Below, one piece after another: positions 15,544 to 24,865 of a stretch of 64,000 bases of DNA. The stretch comes from Streptosporangium becharense (lineage in GTDB: Bacteria; Actinomycetota; Actinomycetes; Streptosporangiales; Streptosporangiaceae). The stretch lies in assembly GCF_014204985.1 (NCBI RefSeq), contig NZ_JACHMP010000001.1:310001-374000 (forward strand), read 5' to 3'. The position numbers and the translations under genes were made by a program. Below the pieces are notes generated by a model that was not told the origin of the DNA, searched no databases, and saw only the letters and a list, made by a program, of their open reading frames with translations. How positions within the stretch are numbered: position 1 is the stretch's first letter; each line of letters opens with the position of its first letter.

Positions 15544-16836
15544 GTGAGACTCAAGGCATCGCTGACGCTGATCTCGGCGTCCCTCCTGCTGACCGCCTGC
15601 GGCGGCGGCTCGGCCGAGCCCGCCGCCGGCGGCCCGGTCACCCTGTCCTTCCTCGTGGACAAGGACAAGCTGACCCTCGACGGGGCCAAGGCGCTCGCCG
15701 ACGCCTTCATGAAGACCGACTCCACCGTCAAGGTCGAGGTGGAGACGCGGCCGGGAGGCACCGAGGGCGACAACATCGTCAAGACCAGGCTCTCGACAGG
15801 CGACATGTCGGATGTGTTCTGGTACAACTCCGGGTCGCTGCTCCAGACGCTCAACCCGGCCCAGACCATGGTCGACCTCACCGGCGACCCGGTGCTGGCG
15901 AACGTGCACAAGGACTTCCTGCCGGTGGTCAGCCAGGGCGGCAAGGTCTACGGCGTGCCGGCCGGCGCCGGCATGGGCGGCGGCATCCTGTACAACCGCA
16001 AGGTCTACGACACGCTCGGCCTGAAGACGCCCACGACCTGGGCCGAGTTCATGGCCAACAACGAGAAGGTCAAGGCCGCCGGGATCACCCCGGTGATCAC
16101 CACCTTCAAGGACACCTGGACCTCGCAGCTGTTCGTGCTCGGCGACTTCCACAACGTCCAGGCCCAGGTGCCGGACTTCGCGCGGGACTACACGGCCAAC
16201 AAGGCGAAGTTCGCCGCCACCCCGGCCGCCCTGGCGGGCTTCGAGCACCTGGCCGAGGTGCACACCAAGGGCTACGCCAACAAGGGCTTCGGCTCGGCCA
16301 CCGCCGAGGAAGGGCTCAAGATGCTGGTGGAGGGCACGGGTGCGCACTACCCGATGCTCAGCGCCATGCTGCCGCCCATGCTGAAGGACACCCCCCAGGT
16401 CGCCACCGACATCGGCTTCTTCGGCGTCCCGGGCACCGACCCGGCCAGGCACGGCGCCACCGTCTGGGAGCCGCCGGGCATCTACATCGCCAAGAGCACC
16501 GAGAAGCTGGAGGCCGCCAAGAAGTTCCTGGCCTTCGTCGCCTCGCCCGCCGCGGCCGAGGCGGTCGGCAAGGTCGTCCAGCCCGCCGGGCCGTACCGGG
16601 TCGAGGGTGCCGAGCTCCCGGACGACGCCATCCAGGTGGCCAAGGACCTGCAGGCCTACATCGACAAGGGTGCCACGACGCCCGCGCTGGAGTTCCTGTC
16701 CCCCGTCAAGGGCCCGGCCCTGGAGCAGATCACCGTCGCGGTCGGCTCCGGCCTGACCCCGCCCGCCGAAGGCGCGGCCCAGTACGACAAGGACGTGGCC
16801 AAGCAGGCCAAGCAGCTGGGACTCGAAGGGTGGTGA
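15544..16836 (+). CDS. Sugar ABC transporter substrate-binding lipoprotein
   Basis: The 430-residue protein is a family 1 extracellular solute-binding protein. It has a lipoprotein signal, SLTLISASLLLTAC, with the lipobox Cys at about residue 19. The mature protein has the family's FLVDKDKLTLDGAKALADAF start, the NRKVYDTLGLKTPTTWAEF segment and the C-terminal SPAAAEAVGKVVQ region. It would capture an oligosaccharide or glycoside at the outer membrane face and deliver it to the two permeases encoded next. The GTG at 15544 follows AGGGAGATGAA; a longer upstream frame is not needed. No ATPase gene is present, so a shared MsiK-type ATPase probably powers it. Confidence 0.9.
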   Translation: MRLKASLTLISASLLLTACGGGSAEPAAGGPVTLSFLVDKDKLTLDGAKALADAFMKTDSTVKVEVETRPGGTEGDNIVKTRLSTGDMSDVFWYNSGSLLQTLNPAQTMVDLTGDPVLANVHKDFLPVVSQGGKVYGVPAGAGMGGGILYNRKVYDTLGLKTPTTWAEFMANNEKVKAAGITPVITTFKDTWTSQLFVLGDFHNVQAQVPDFARDYTANKAKFAATPAALAGFEHLAEVHTKGYANKGFGSATAEEGLKMLVEGTGAHYPMLSAMLPPMLKDTPQVATDIGFFGVPGTDPARHGATVWEPPGIYIAKSTEKLEAAKKFLAFVASPAAAEAVGKVVQPAGPYRVEGAELPDDAIQVAKDLQAYIDKGATTPALEFLSPVKGPALEQITVAVGSGLTPPAEGAAQYDKDVAKQAKQLGLEGW

Positions 16837-17789
16837 CCAGGCACCGGCCGGACACCGGGGAGGCCGGTTCCCGCGCCGCCACGGTGGCCGGCCTCCCGGC
16901 GCGGCGCGCGCACCCCCGCGGCGTCCGGCGGAGGACCGGTCCCGCCTACCCGTACGCCCTCTACCTGCCGGCCGCCGTCGTCTACACCGTGATCTTCCTG
17001 ATCCCGACGGTGATGGCCTTCTACTTCGCGCTGACCCGCTGGACGCTGTTCGACAGCGAGTTCGTGGGCCTGGACAACTTCCGCGACTTCCTGGCCGAGC
17101 AGAACCTGAGCATCGGCTTCCGCAACACCGTCGTCTACGCGGTGGTCACCAGCGGACTGAAGGTCGTGATCGGGCTGGGCCTGGGCGTGCTGCTGACCTC
17201 GAAGCTGCGGCTGCGCGCTTTCCTGCGCTCGGTGGTGTTCTTCCCGGTGCTGGTCTCCACGGTCGCGGTCGGCATCACCTTCAGCGTGCTGCTCAAGCCC
17301 GACACCGGCCTGGTCGACAAGGTCCTGGCCCTGGTGGGGATCTCCGGCCCGGACTGGCTCGGCGACGCGAGCACCGCGCTGCTGTCGGTGGCGCTGGTGG
17401 ACGTGTGGAAGGGCGTGGGCCTGGCCACCGTCATCTACATCGCCGGCATCCTGTCCATCCCGCAGGACTACTACCAGGCCGTCGCGGTGGACGGCGGCGG
17501 CGCCTGGCACCGGTTCCGGCACGTCACGCTGCCGCTGTCCTGGCCGGCGACCTACTCGGTGATCATCCTGTCGTTCATCGGGGGCCTGCGCTCGTTCGAC
17601 CTCATCTGGACGATGACCCGCGGCGGTCCCGGCTTCACCAGCGACGTCATCGCCTCGATCATCTACAAGCAGTACCAGGCCGGCTTCTTCGGCCTGTCCA
17701 CCGCGGGCAACGTGCTGCTGTTCGTCGTCGTCACCGCCATCGTGATCCCGCTCAACTGGTTCCTGGGCAGAAGGCAGGTCGCCCCGTGA
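16830..17789 (+). CDS. Sugar ABC transporter permease (MalF-type)
   Basis: The 319-residue membrane protein has six predicted helices, the first being YALYLPAAVVYTVIFLIPTVMAFYFAL in part. Its cytoplasmic EAA loop is DYYQAVAVDGGGAWHRFRHVTLPLSWP, which docks on the ATPase. It belongs to the binding-protein-dependent CUT1 permease family. The GTG start overlaps the end of the binding-protein gene. A basic 40-residue N-terminal tail precedes the first helix. It pairs with the next gene, which begins inside its stop codon. Confidence 0.9.
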   Translation: MVTRHRPDTGEAGSRAATVAGLPARRAHPRGVRRRTGPAYPYALYLPAAVVYTVIFLIPTVMAFYFALTRWTLFDSEFVGLDNFRDFLAEQNLSIGFRNTVVYAVVTSGLKVVIGLGLGVLLTSKLRLRAFLRSVVFFPVLVSTVAVGITFSVLLKPDTGLVDKVLALVGISGPDWLGDASTALLSVALVDVWKGVGLATVIYIAGILSIPQDYYQAVAVDGGGAWHRFRHVTLPLSWPATYSVIILSFIGGLRSFDLIWTMTRGGPGFTSDVIASIIYKQYQAGFFGLSTAGNVLLFVVVTAIVIPLNWFLGRRQVAP

Positions 17790-18652
17790 GAGGCCGCCCC
17801 GTGAAAGGTCCGGCGAGAGGCTCCGTGGGAGGCCTGCGCAGGGCCAGCGCCGAGGCCGCCGCGTTCGTCGTGGCCGCCGTCGTCTTCCTCGTCCCCTTCT
17901 CCTTCATGCTGCTGACGGCCGTCAAGGACGACAAGCAGGCCGCCGACCTGGACTTCTCCTGGCCGACCAGCTGGCCGGTCGTGGAGAACCTCGTCGAGGT
18001 GATCTCGGCACGGGACTACGTGCTGCTGCGCGCCTATGTCAACAGCACGATCCTCACCGTGGCGTCGGTGGCCCTGATCGTGGTGTTCGCGGCGATGGCC
18101 GGCTACGTCCTGCAGCGCCGGGCCGGGAGGATCGGCGCGCTGGCCAACTTCCTGGTGCTGTCCGGGCTGATCATCCCGCCCGCCGTCGTGCCGACCATCT
18201 GGCTGCTGCAGGCGCTGGGACTGTTCAAGACGCTGCCCGGGCTCATCCTGGTCGAGGTCGCCTTCGGCCTGTCGTACGCGGTGCTGCTGTTCCGCGCGTT
18301 CGTCGCGGCCATCCCGCGCGACCTGGACGAGGCCGCGATGCTCGACGGCTGCGGCGGGTTCACCCTGTTCTTCAGGGTGATCTTCCCGCTGCTCAAGCCG
18401 GTGACGATCACCGTGATCCTGACCCAGTCGGTGGCGATCTTCAACGACTTCGTCAACCCGTTGTACTTCCTGCCCGGCGACGAGAACGCCACCGTGCAGG
18501 TCACCCTCTACAACTTCCAGAGCCAGTACAGCACGCAGTGGAACCTGCTCTTCATGGACATCGTCCTGATCACCATCCCGCCGCTGCTGGCCTTCGTCTT
18601 CTTCAACCGCAAGATCGTCGCCGGCATGACCGCCGGCGCCGTCAAGGGCTGA
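17786..18652 (+). CDS. Sugar ABC transporter permease (MalG-type)
   Basis: The 288-residue permease starts at a GTG overlapping the previous stop (GTGA). Helices begin with AFVVAAVVFLVPFSFMLLTAV. The EAA loop is DLDEAAMLDGCGGFTLFFRVIFPLLKP, and the protein ends FFNRKIVAGMTAGAVKG, the usual terminus of CUT1 MalG-type permeases. Together with the preceding permease it forms the membrane channel for the substrate delivered by the lipoprotein. The rhamnosidase gene follows after 20 bp, which suggests a rhamnose-containing substrate. Confidence 0.9.
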   Translation: MRGRPVKGPARGSVGGLRRASAEAAAFVVAAVVFLVPFSFMLLTAVKDDKQAADLDFSWPTSWPVVENLVEVISARDYVLLRAYVNSTILTVASVALIVVFAAMAGYVLQRRAGRIGALANFLVLSGLIIPPAVVPTIWLLQALGLFKTLPGLILVEVAFGLSYAVLLFRAFVAAIPRDLDEAAMLDGCGGFTLFFRVIFPLLKPVTITVILTQSVAIFNDFVNPLYFLPGDENATVQVTLYNFQSQYSTQWNLLFMDIVLITIPPLLAFVFFNRKIVAGMTAGAVKG

Positions 18653-18672
18653 GCGCAAGGAGCACCGCGCCC

Positions 18673-21339
18673 GTGACTTTCCTCAACGTCGCCGCACCCC
18701 GCTACGAGCACCACCGCCACCCCCTGGGCATCGGCGAACCCTCCCCGCGCCTGTCGTGGACGGTCGGCACCGGCCTGCTCGGCTGGGTCCAGCGGGCGTA
18801 CGAGATCGAACTCAGCGACGGGACCGCGACCGGCCCGATCGAATCCGGGCAGTCGGCACTGGTCGGCTGGCCGGGAACGGCGCTGGCCTCACGCGAGCGG
18901 CGCGGGGCACGGGTGCGCGTGCACGGACGTGACGGCTCGGCCAGCGACTGGAGCCCCTGGTCCTGGGTGGAGACGGGGCTGCTGGAGGCGGCCGACTGGC
19001 GGGCGGCCGCGGTCGCGCCGCTGGCGGAGCTGCTGGGCCCGCCCGACGGCCCGGCGCTGCTGCTGCGGCGCGAGTTCACCGTGCGTTCCCCGGTGTCCAG
19101 GGCCCGTCTCTACGTCACCGCGCACGGCCTGTACGAGATCGAACTCAACGGCCGCGTGGTCGGCGACGACGTGCTCGCCCCCGGCTGGAGCAGCTACTCC
19201 CACCGGTTGCGCTACCGCACCCACGACGTCACCGGCCTGCTGGCCGAGGGCGGCAACGCCCTCGGCGCCACCCTGGCCGACGGCTGGTTCCGCGGCAAGG
19301 TCGGCTTCGAGGGCGGCAGGACCCGGCTGTACGGCGACCGCACCGCCCTGATCGCCCAACTGGAGATCACCTACGCCGACGGCACGACCGACCTGGTGGT
19401 CACCGACGAGAACTGGCGCTGCGCGTCCGGTCCCGTCACCGCCACCGGCCTGTACGAGGGCGAACGCCACGACGCCCGGCTGGAACGCCACGGCTGGTCG
19501 GCCCCGGGCTTCGACGACGGCGGCTGGCTGCCCGCCGACCCGCTGCCCCACGACCCGGCCCTGCTCGTGGCACCCACCGGTGAGCCGGTACGCCGGGTGG
19601 AGACACTCGGCCCCGCCGAGGTGCTCACCTCCCCCTCCGGGCGGACGATCCTCGACTTCGGGCAGAACATCGCCGGGCGGTTGCGCATCCGGGTCCGCGG
19701 CGAGGCGGGCCGCACCGTCACCCTGCGCCACGCGGAGGTCCTCCAGGACGGGGAGCTGTGCGTGCGGCCGCTGCGCGCCGCCCACTCCGTCGACGCCTAC
19801 ACCTTGCGCGGCGGCGACGTCGAGGAGTGGGAGCCGCGTTTCACCATCCACGGCTTCCGCTACGCCGAGATCGACGGCTGGCCCGGCGAGCTGGACCCGG
19901 CCGACGTGCGGGCGGTCGTCTGCCACACCGACATGGAGCGGACCGGCTGGTTCGACAGCTCCGACGACGCCCTGAACCGGCTGCACGACAACGTGCTGTG
20001 GAGCATGCGCGGCAACTTCGTCGACCTCCCCACCGACTGCCCGCAGCGTGACGAGCGGCTGGGCTGGACCGGCGACATCCAGGTCTTCGCCCCCACCGCG
20101 GCGTTCCTGTACGGCTGCGCGGGCATGCTGGGATCCTGGCTGGCCGACCTGGCGGCCGAGCAGGCCGAGCTCGGCACGGTCCCGGTCTACGTGCCGTGGA
20201 TCCAGCTGCTGTTCCCGATCGAGCCCGTCGCCGCGTGGGGCGACGCGGCCGTCATCGTGCCGTGGACGCTGTACGAGCGCTACGGCGACCCGGAGCCGCT
20301 GCGCAGGCAGTACCCGAGCATGAGGGCCTGGGTGGACCAGTGCGCCGGGCGTGCCGGGGACGGCCACCTGTGGAACGAGGGCTTCCAGCTGGGCGACTGG
20401 CTCGACCCCGCCGCTCCCCCGGACCGCCCCTTCGAGGCGCGCACCGACCGTGCCCTCGTCGCCACCGCCTACCTGGCCCGTTCGGCCCGCCTGCTGTCGC
20501 GGGCCGCCGCCGTGCTGGGCGACGAGGAGGGGCGTCGGCGTTACGGCGACCTCGCCGACCGGGTGCGCGCCGCCTTCGACGCCGAGTACGTCTCGCCCTC
20601 CGGCCGCCTGGTCGGCGACTCCCAGACCGCCTACGCGCTCGCCCTGCGGTTCGACCTCGTCGCCGGGGCCGACCGCCGCGACCGGGCGGGCCGGCGCCTG
20701 GTCGAGCTCGTCCGCGAGAGCGGCCACCGTATCGGCACCGGTTTCGTCGGCACCCCGCTGATCTGCGACGCCCTGGTCGCCGCCGGTGCCCCCGACGACG
20801 CCTACCACCTGCTCATGCAGCGCGAGTGCCCGTCCTGGCTCTACCCGGTGACCATGGGGGCCACCACGGTCTGGGAGCGCTGGGACAGCCTGCTGCCCGA
20901 CGGTTCGGTCAACCCCGGCGACATGACCTCCTTCAACCACTACGCGCTCGGCGCGGTCGCCGACTGGCTGCACCGCACCGTCGCCGGGCTGGCCCCCGCC
21001 GCCCCCGGATACCGGCGCATCCTGGTGCGTCCGGTGCCCGGCGGGGGCCTGCGCCACGCCCGCGCCACGCACCTGACCCCGTACGGGAAGGCGGAGGTGC
21101 GCTGGGAACGCGCCGGCGGTCGCCTCCGCGTCGAGATCGCCGTCCCCGCGGGGGCGACGGCCACGGTCGTCCTGCCCGCCGAGCCCGACCGGCCGATCGA
21201 GATCGGCGCGGGACGCCACCACTTCGAGTGCGCCTTCCGCGACGCCGCCGACGACCCGGTCGCCGAGCGGCCCGCCTTCTTCGGCCCGCCGAGCCCGCAG
21301 CCGGACGACGCCGCGAACCCGGTCGTCGAAGGCGCCTGA
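18673..21339 (+). CDS. GH78 alpha-L-rhamnosidase
   Basis: The 888-residue protein is a glycoside hydrolase family 78 enzyme that removes terminal alpha-L-rhamnose. Domain order is typical: a Bac_rhamnosid_N fold (about residues 130-300, with RARLYVTAHGLYEIELNGRVV), a beta domain (about 310-420) and the (alpha/alpha)6 catalytic barrel (about 430-780). The GH78 acidic motif DCPQRDERLGWTGD contains the general-acid region, and a C-terminal beta-sandwich follows. There is no signal peptide, so it probably acts inside the cell on imported rhamnosides. The GTG follows AAGGAG and lies 20 bp after the permease, so it is the fourth gene of the operon. Confidence 0.93.
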   Translation: MTFLNVAAPRYEHHRHPLGIGEPSPRLSWTVGTGLLGWVQRAYEIELSDGTATGPIESGQSALVGWPGTALASRERRGARVRVHGRDGSASDWSPWSWVETGLLEAADWRAAAVAPLAELLGPPDGPALLLRREFTVRSPVSRARLYVTAHGLYEIELNGRVVGDDVLAPGWSSYSHRLRYRTHDVTGLLAEGGNALGATLADGWFRGKVGFEGGRTRLYGDRTALIAQLEITYADGTTDLVVTDENWRCASGPVTATGLYEGERHDARLERHGWSAPGFDDGGWLPADPLPHDPALLVAPTGEPVRRVETLGPAEVLTSPSGRTILDFGQNIAGRLRIRVRGEAGRTVTLRHAEVLQDGELCVRPLRAAHSVDAYTLRGGDVEEWEPRFTIHGFRYAEIDGWPGELDPADVRAVVCHTDMERTGWFDSSDDALNRLHDNVLWSMRGNFVDLPTDCPQRDERLGWTGDIQVFAPTAAFLYGCAGMLGSWLADLAAEQAELGTVPVYVPWIQLLFPIEPVAAWGDAAVIVPWTLYERYGDPEPLRRQYPSMRAWVDQCAGRAGDGHLWNEGFQLGDWLDPAAPPDRPFEARTDRALVATAYLARSARLLSRAAAVLGDEEGRRRYGDLADRVRAAFDAEYVSPSGRLVGDSQTAYALALRFDLVAGADRRDRAGRRLVELVRESGHRIGTGFVGTPLICDALVAAGAPDDAYHLLMQRECPSWLYPVTMGATTVWERWDSLLPDGSVNPGDMTSFNHYALGAVADWLHRTVAGLAPAAPGYRRILVRPVPGGGLRHARATHLTPYGKAEVRWERAGGRLRVEIAVPAGATATVVLPAEPDRPIEIGAGRHHFECAFRDAADDPVAERPAFFGPPSPQPDDAANPVVEGA

Positions 21340-21379
21340 GGCGGACCCGAGAACACCGAGAGCAGGAGACACCACCGGC

Positions 21380-21469
21380 ATGACAGCCGCCGAGCCGTAC
21401 CAGGACGCTCACCATCCGGTCACCGAACGCGTCGAGGACCGCCCCTCCGGCCCGCGATCAGCTCGGTGA
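21380..21469 (+). pseudogene. Decapitated GH3 beta-glucosidase gene (5' fragment)
   Basis: After an AGGAG site, an ATG at 21380 opens a frame reading MTAAEPYQDAHHPVTERVED. That matches the start of many intracellular GH3 beta-glucosidases (PYxDxxxPVxxRVxDLLxRMTLEEK). Similarity stops at about 21446; the frame then ends at 21469 in unrelated sequence that belongs to the oppositely oriented MBL fragment. It was presumably the fifth gene of the rhamnoside operon. The call rests on about 20 residues. Confidence 0.55.
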
Positions 21470-21643
21470 CGGCCGCCACGTCGTGCGGGCGTCGAAGACC
21501 ACGCGCTCGGTGTCGTCGCCGAGGACCCAGGCGTTGTTGTCGACGTCGAAGGTCTGGCCGTCCAGACTGAAGGTGCCGGAGGTGACGGTACGGTCGATTC
21601 GGGTACCCGCCGCAGGACCGCCGGCGACGGCTCCGGTGCTCAC
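21447..21643 (-). pseudogene. Truncated, frameshifted MBL-fold hydrolase
   Basis: A GTG start at 21643 overlaps the stop of the formaldehyde dehydrogenase gene (GTGA). The frame reads TSGTFSLDGQTFDVDNNAWVL then DDTERVVFDA, as in MBL-fold proteins that follow mycothiol-dependent formaldehyde dehydrogenase genes in other actinomycetes. A one-base loss near 21491 breaks the frame; restoring a C gives APHDVAAVTELIAGR, the expected continuation. All sequence beyond that point, including the HxHxDH metal site, is gone. The gene is dead. Confidence 0.75.
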
Positions 21644-22725
21644 AGGACCACCACCGAGCGCAGCACCTCGCCGCGGTGCATCTTGGCGAAGGCGTCCTCG
21701 ACGTCGCCCAGGCCGATCGTCTCGGAGACGAACCGGTCCAGATCCAGGCGGCCCTGCAGGTACAGGTCGATGAGCATCGGGAAGTCGCGGCTGGGCAGGC
21801 AGTCGCCGTACCAGGAGGACTTCAGCGCGCCGCCGCGGCCGAAGACGTCCAGCAGCGGCAGCTCCAGCGTCATCTCCGGGGTGGGCACGCCGACCAGCAC
21901 CACGGTCCCGGCCAGGTCGCGGGCGTAGAAGGCCTGCTTGTAGGTCTCCGGGCGGCCGACCGCCTCGATGACCACGTCCGCGCCGAACCCACCGGTCAGC
22001 TCCCGGATCGCCTCCACCGGATCGCTCTGGCGGGAGTTGACCGTGTGGGTGGCGCCGAAGTCCGTGGCCCAGCCGAGCTTGCGGTCGTCCACGTCCACCG
22101 CGATGATCTTCGAGGCGCCGGCCAGCGACGCCCCCAGGATCGCCGCGTCACCGACCCCGCCGCAGCCGATCACGGCCACACTGTCGCCGCGGGTCACGCC
22201 GCCGGTGTTGATCGCCGCGCCGATGCCCGCCATCACCCCGCAGCCCAGCAGCCCGGCCACCGTCGCGGCCGCCGCCTGGTCGACCTTGGTGCACTGTCCG
22301 GCCGCGACCAGGGTCTTCTCGGCGAACGCACCGATGCCCAGCGCCGCAGACAGCTCGGTGCCGTCCTCCAGGGTCATCTTCTGCGTGGCGTTGTGGGTGT
22401 TGAAGCAGTACCACGGGCGCCCGCGCAGGCAGGCGCGGCACCGGCCGCACACCGCCCGCCAGTTCAGGATCACGAAGTCGCCGGGGGCGACCTCGGTGAC
22501 GCCCTCGCCGACCGCCTCGACCACCCCGGCGGCCTCGTGGCCGAGCAGGAACGGGAAGTCGTCGTTGATCCCGCCCTCGCGGTAGTGCAGGTCGGTGTGG
22601 CAGACCCCGCACGCCTGCACGGTGACCACCGCCTCACCTGGACCCGGGGCGGGTATCAGGATGGTCTCGACGGACACCGGTCCGCCCTTGGCGCGGGCGA
22701 TCACTGCCTGAGCTTTGTATGTCAT
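21640..22725 (-). CDS. mscR: S-(hydroxymethyl)mycothiol dehydrogenase
   Basis: The 361-residue zinc alcohol dehydrogenase oxidises S-hydroxymethyl-mycothiol, formed from formaldehyde and mycothiol. Catalytic zinc ligands lie in [14 protein letters not shown] and [17 protein letters not shown]. The structural zinc loop has four cysteines in [20 protein letters not shown], and the NAD site is [15 protein letters not shown]. Length and the [10 protein letters not shown] segment match the actinobacterial enzyme (MscR/AdhE2). The ATG at 22725 overlaps the P450 stop by 4 bp. Coupling to the P450 makes biological sense because O-demethylation releases formaldehyde. Confidence 0.92.
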   Translation of the reverse strand: MTYKAQAVIARAKGGPVSVETILIPAPGPGEAVVTVQACGVCHTDLHYREGGINDDFPFLLGHEAAGVVEAVGEGVTEVAPGDFVILNWRAVCGRCRACLRGRPWYCFNTHNATQKMTLEDGTELSAALGIGAFAEKTLVAAGQCTKVDQAAAATVAGLLGCGVMAGIGAAINTGGVTRGDSVAVIGCGGVGDAAILGASLAGASKIIAVDVDDRKLGWATDFGATHTVNSRQSDPVEAIRELTGGFGADVVIEAVGRPETYKQAFYARDLAGTVVLVGVPTPEMTLELPLLDVFGRGGALKSSWYGDCLPSRDFPMLIDLYLQGRLDLDRFVSETIGLGDVEDAFAKMHRGEVLRSVVVL

Positions 22726-23921
22726 CGGATCCTCTGTTCCAGGTGGACGCGGATGGGGAGCGATTCCCAGGCGCGCAGGGTGTTGTTGTGGTGGCGCCGG
22801 GGCGTCCCGGCGAGCTCGAAGCGGTCGACGCGGCGTGCCAGCGCGATCAGCAGTGCCTCGGCCTCCAGGCGGGCGACGTGCTGGCCGACGCACTGGTGGA
22901 TGCCCATGCCGAAGCCGACGTGCCCGGAGGGGTCACGGGACAGGTCGAAGGCGTCGGGGTCGTCCCAGCGGCGCGGATCGCGGTTGGCCGCGGCGAGGAA
23001 CATCAGGATCTTCTTGCCCTCGGGGATGATCTCATTGCCGATCGGGACGTCACGGTCCGCGGTGCGGAAGAAGGTCTGTACGGGCGATTGCCAGCGCACG
23101 GCCTCGTCGAACGCGACCCGCGCCAGGCCGGGGTCCTCGCGCAGTCGCCTCCACTGCTCGGGATGGGTGGCGAAGGCGTACAGCACGGCGGCCAGGCCGT
23201 GCACGGTAGTGTCGACCCCGGCCGACAACAGGGAGCGCACGACCAGCGGCGCCTGCTCGCAGGTGATGTCGCCGCGATCCGCCGCCGCCCAGATCTGCGC
23301 GCCGAATCCGCCATCGGCCAGAACCTCGCGCCGGCACTGGGCGTCGACCCAGGCCGTCAGCTCGCTCACCCGGGGATCGCCCTTGGCCACCAGGTCGTTG
23401 GCCGGGCCGAAGGCGTTGAAGAGGTGGTCACCGTAGGGCAGCAGGTTCTCCCGGCCCTCGCGGGGGATGCCGACCGCGTCGGGGAACACTCGCAGCGGGA
23501 AGGCCTCGGCGAGCGACGTGACCGCGTCGAATTCGTGCTCGGCCAGTACCTTCTCCACCAGGTCCTCGGCCTCGGCGGACCATCGCTCGCGCAGCCTGCG
23601 CAGTGCTCGCGGGCCGAGAATCCTGGTCAGGACGGCACGCGGGGCGTCATGCCGGGGCGGGTCGGCCTCCAGCAGCAGACTGGGCGGGCGCCACGGCTTC
23701 TCATGGCGGAAGTTGCTCAGTCCCACCCCGGCCCCGGACGGGAAGCTCTGCCAGTCGGCCAGCGCGGCGTGCACGTGCTCGTGGCGGGCGAGGGCGTAGA
23801 CGTCGTAGCGGGGCAGGTGGACCACCGGGCCGGCCGCCAGCAGGGCGGTGTGCAGTGGTACGGGATCTTCCAGCACGTCATGGGCGAACGGATCTGCGTC
23901 CAGCACGGGCAGGGTGGTCAT
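22722..23921 (-). CDS. Cytochrome P450, probable aromatic O-demethylase
   Basis: A 399-residue P450 with the I-helix oxygen motif AGVDTT (234-239), ExxR helix (Glu273, Arg276) and heme loop [10 protein letters not shown] with the cysteine ligand at 344. The end, [18 protein letters not shown], resembles CYP199-type P450s that demethylate 4-methoxybenzoate and related aromatic acids. It lies between a ferredoxin-type reductase gene and mscR in one operon, with an MFS aromatic-acid-type importer upstream. That set fits uptake of a methoxylated aromatic acid, demethylation and formaldehyde removal. The exact substrate is inferred, not shown. Confidence 0.88.
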   Translation of the reverse strand: MTTLPVLDADPFAHDVLEDPVPLHTALLAAGPVVHLPRYDVYALARHEHVHAALADWQSFPSGAGVGLSNFRHEKPWRPPSLLLEADPPRHDAPRAVLTRILGPRALRRLRERWSAEAEDLVEKVLAEHEFDAVTSLAEAFPLRVFPDAVGIPREGRENLLPYGDHLFNAFGPANDLVAKGDPRVSELTAWVDAQCRREVLADGGFGAQIWAAADRGDITCEQAPLVVRSLLSAGVDTTVHGLAAVLYAFATHPEQWRRLREDPGLARVAFDEAVRWQSPVQTFFRTADRDVPIGNEIIPEGKKILMFLAAANRDPRRWDDPDAFDLSRDPSGHVGFGMGIHQCVGQHVARLEAEALLIALARRVDRFELAGTPRRHHNNTLRAWESLPIRVHLEQRIR

Positions 23922-23935
23922 GGCGGGATCCTTCA

Positions 23936-24865
23936 CAGGTCGAGGACAAGGCGGTCGGAGCGGGAGCGGGAGACGCAGACGAACATGCAGTCCCCAGCCG
24001 CCCGCTCGGCGTCGTCCAGCAGCGCGTCGCGGTGGTCCGGCTCTCCCTCCAGCACGCCGGTCTCGCAGGTGCCGCACAGGCCGTGCCGGCAGGAGGACAG
24101 CACGCCAACCCCGGCATCATTGATCGCTTGCAGGACGGACTGGCCGGGGGCGACCGTCACCGACAACCCCGAACGGCGCAACTCCACCTCGAACGGCTCG
24201 TCGCGGGCGGGTGTGCCCAGGTCCTTGGCCACGAACCGTTCGGTGCGCAGCGATCCGGCGGGCCAGTCCGCGGCCCGTCGCTCCAGCGCCTCCAGCAACC
24301 CCGCAGGACCGCAGCAGTAGACCCTGGTGCCCTGCGGTAGCCGATCGGGCAGGTCGAGCAGACCGCATTCGTCCTGCGGGGCGAGGGTGACCCGCTCGCC
24401 GTAGCGGGCCAGCTCGCCGGTGAACGCCATCGACGCCCGGGTCCGCCCGCCGTACAGCAGGTGCCAGTCCGCGTCCAGCAGTTCGGCCTGGTAGATCATG
24501 GGCAGCAGCGGCGTGACGCCGATGCCGCCGGCGATGAACAGGTACCGCTCGGACGGCGCGAGGGGGAAGTTGTTGCGCGGTCCGCCGATCGCGACCGTGT
24601 CGCCCTCGGCCAGCACGTCGTGGACGTAGGCCGATCCGCCCCGGCCGTCCAGCTCGCGCAGCACGCCGATCCGATAGGTGTGCGGGTCCCAGCGGTCGCC
24701 GCACAGCGAGTACTGGCGGGTCAACCCGTTCGGCAGGATGAGGTCGATGTGCGCGCCGGGCGTCCAGTCCGGCAGCCGCCCGCCGTGCGGGTGCTCCAGG
24801 GTCAGGGCCACTACGCCATCGGCCACCTGCGTCTTCGTCGCGATTCTCAGGTCCAGCGAGGTCAT
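23936..24865 (-). CDS. Phthalate-dioxygenase-type reductase (FMN/NAD + 2Fe-2S)
   Basis: The 309-residue reductase moves electrons from NAD(P)H to the P450. The flavin domain has TRQYSLCGD, the FMN-binding type motif of this family. The NAD domain has FIAGGIGVTPLLPM and YCCGPAGLLEALE. The C-terminal plant-type [2Fe-2S] domain has CRHGLCGTC plus a distal Cys (GDCMFVCVS). This order (FMN, NAD, Fe-S last) is that of VanB/phthalate dioxygenase reductase. It overlaps the MFS stop by 4 bp (ATGA) and precedes the P450 by 14 bp, so the pair is a self-sufficient two-component oxygenase system. Confidence 0.9.

Noticed and set aside
18889..21381. 830-codon leftward open frame
   Set aside because: It is antisense to the GH78 rhamnosidase, whose motifs are unmistakable; the composition is typical of a mirror frame.
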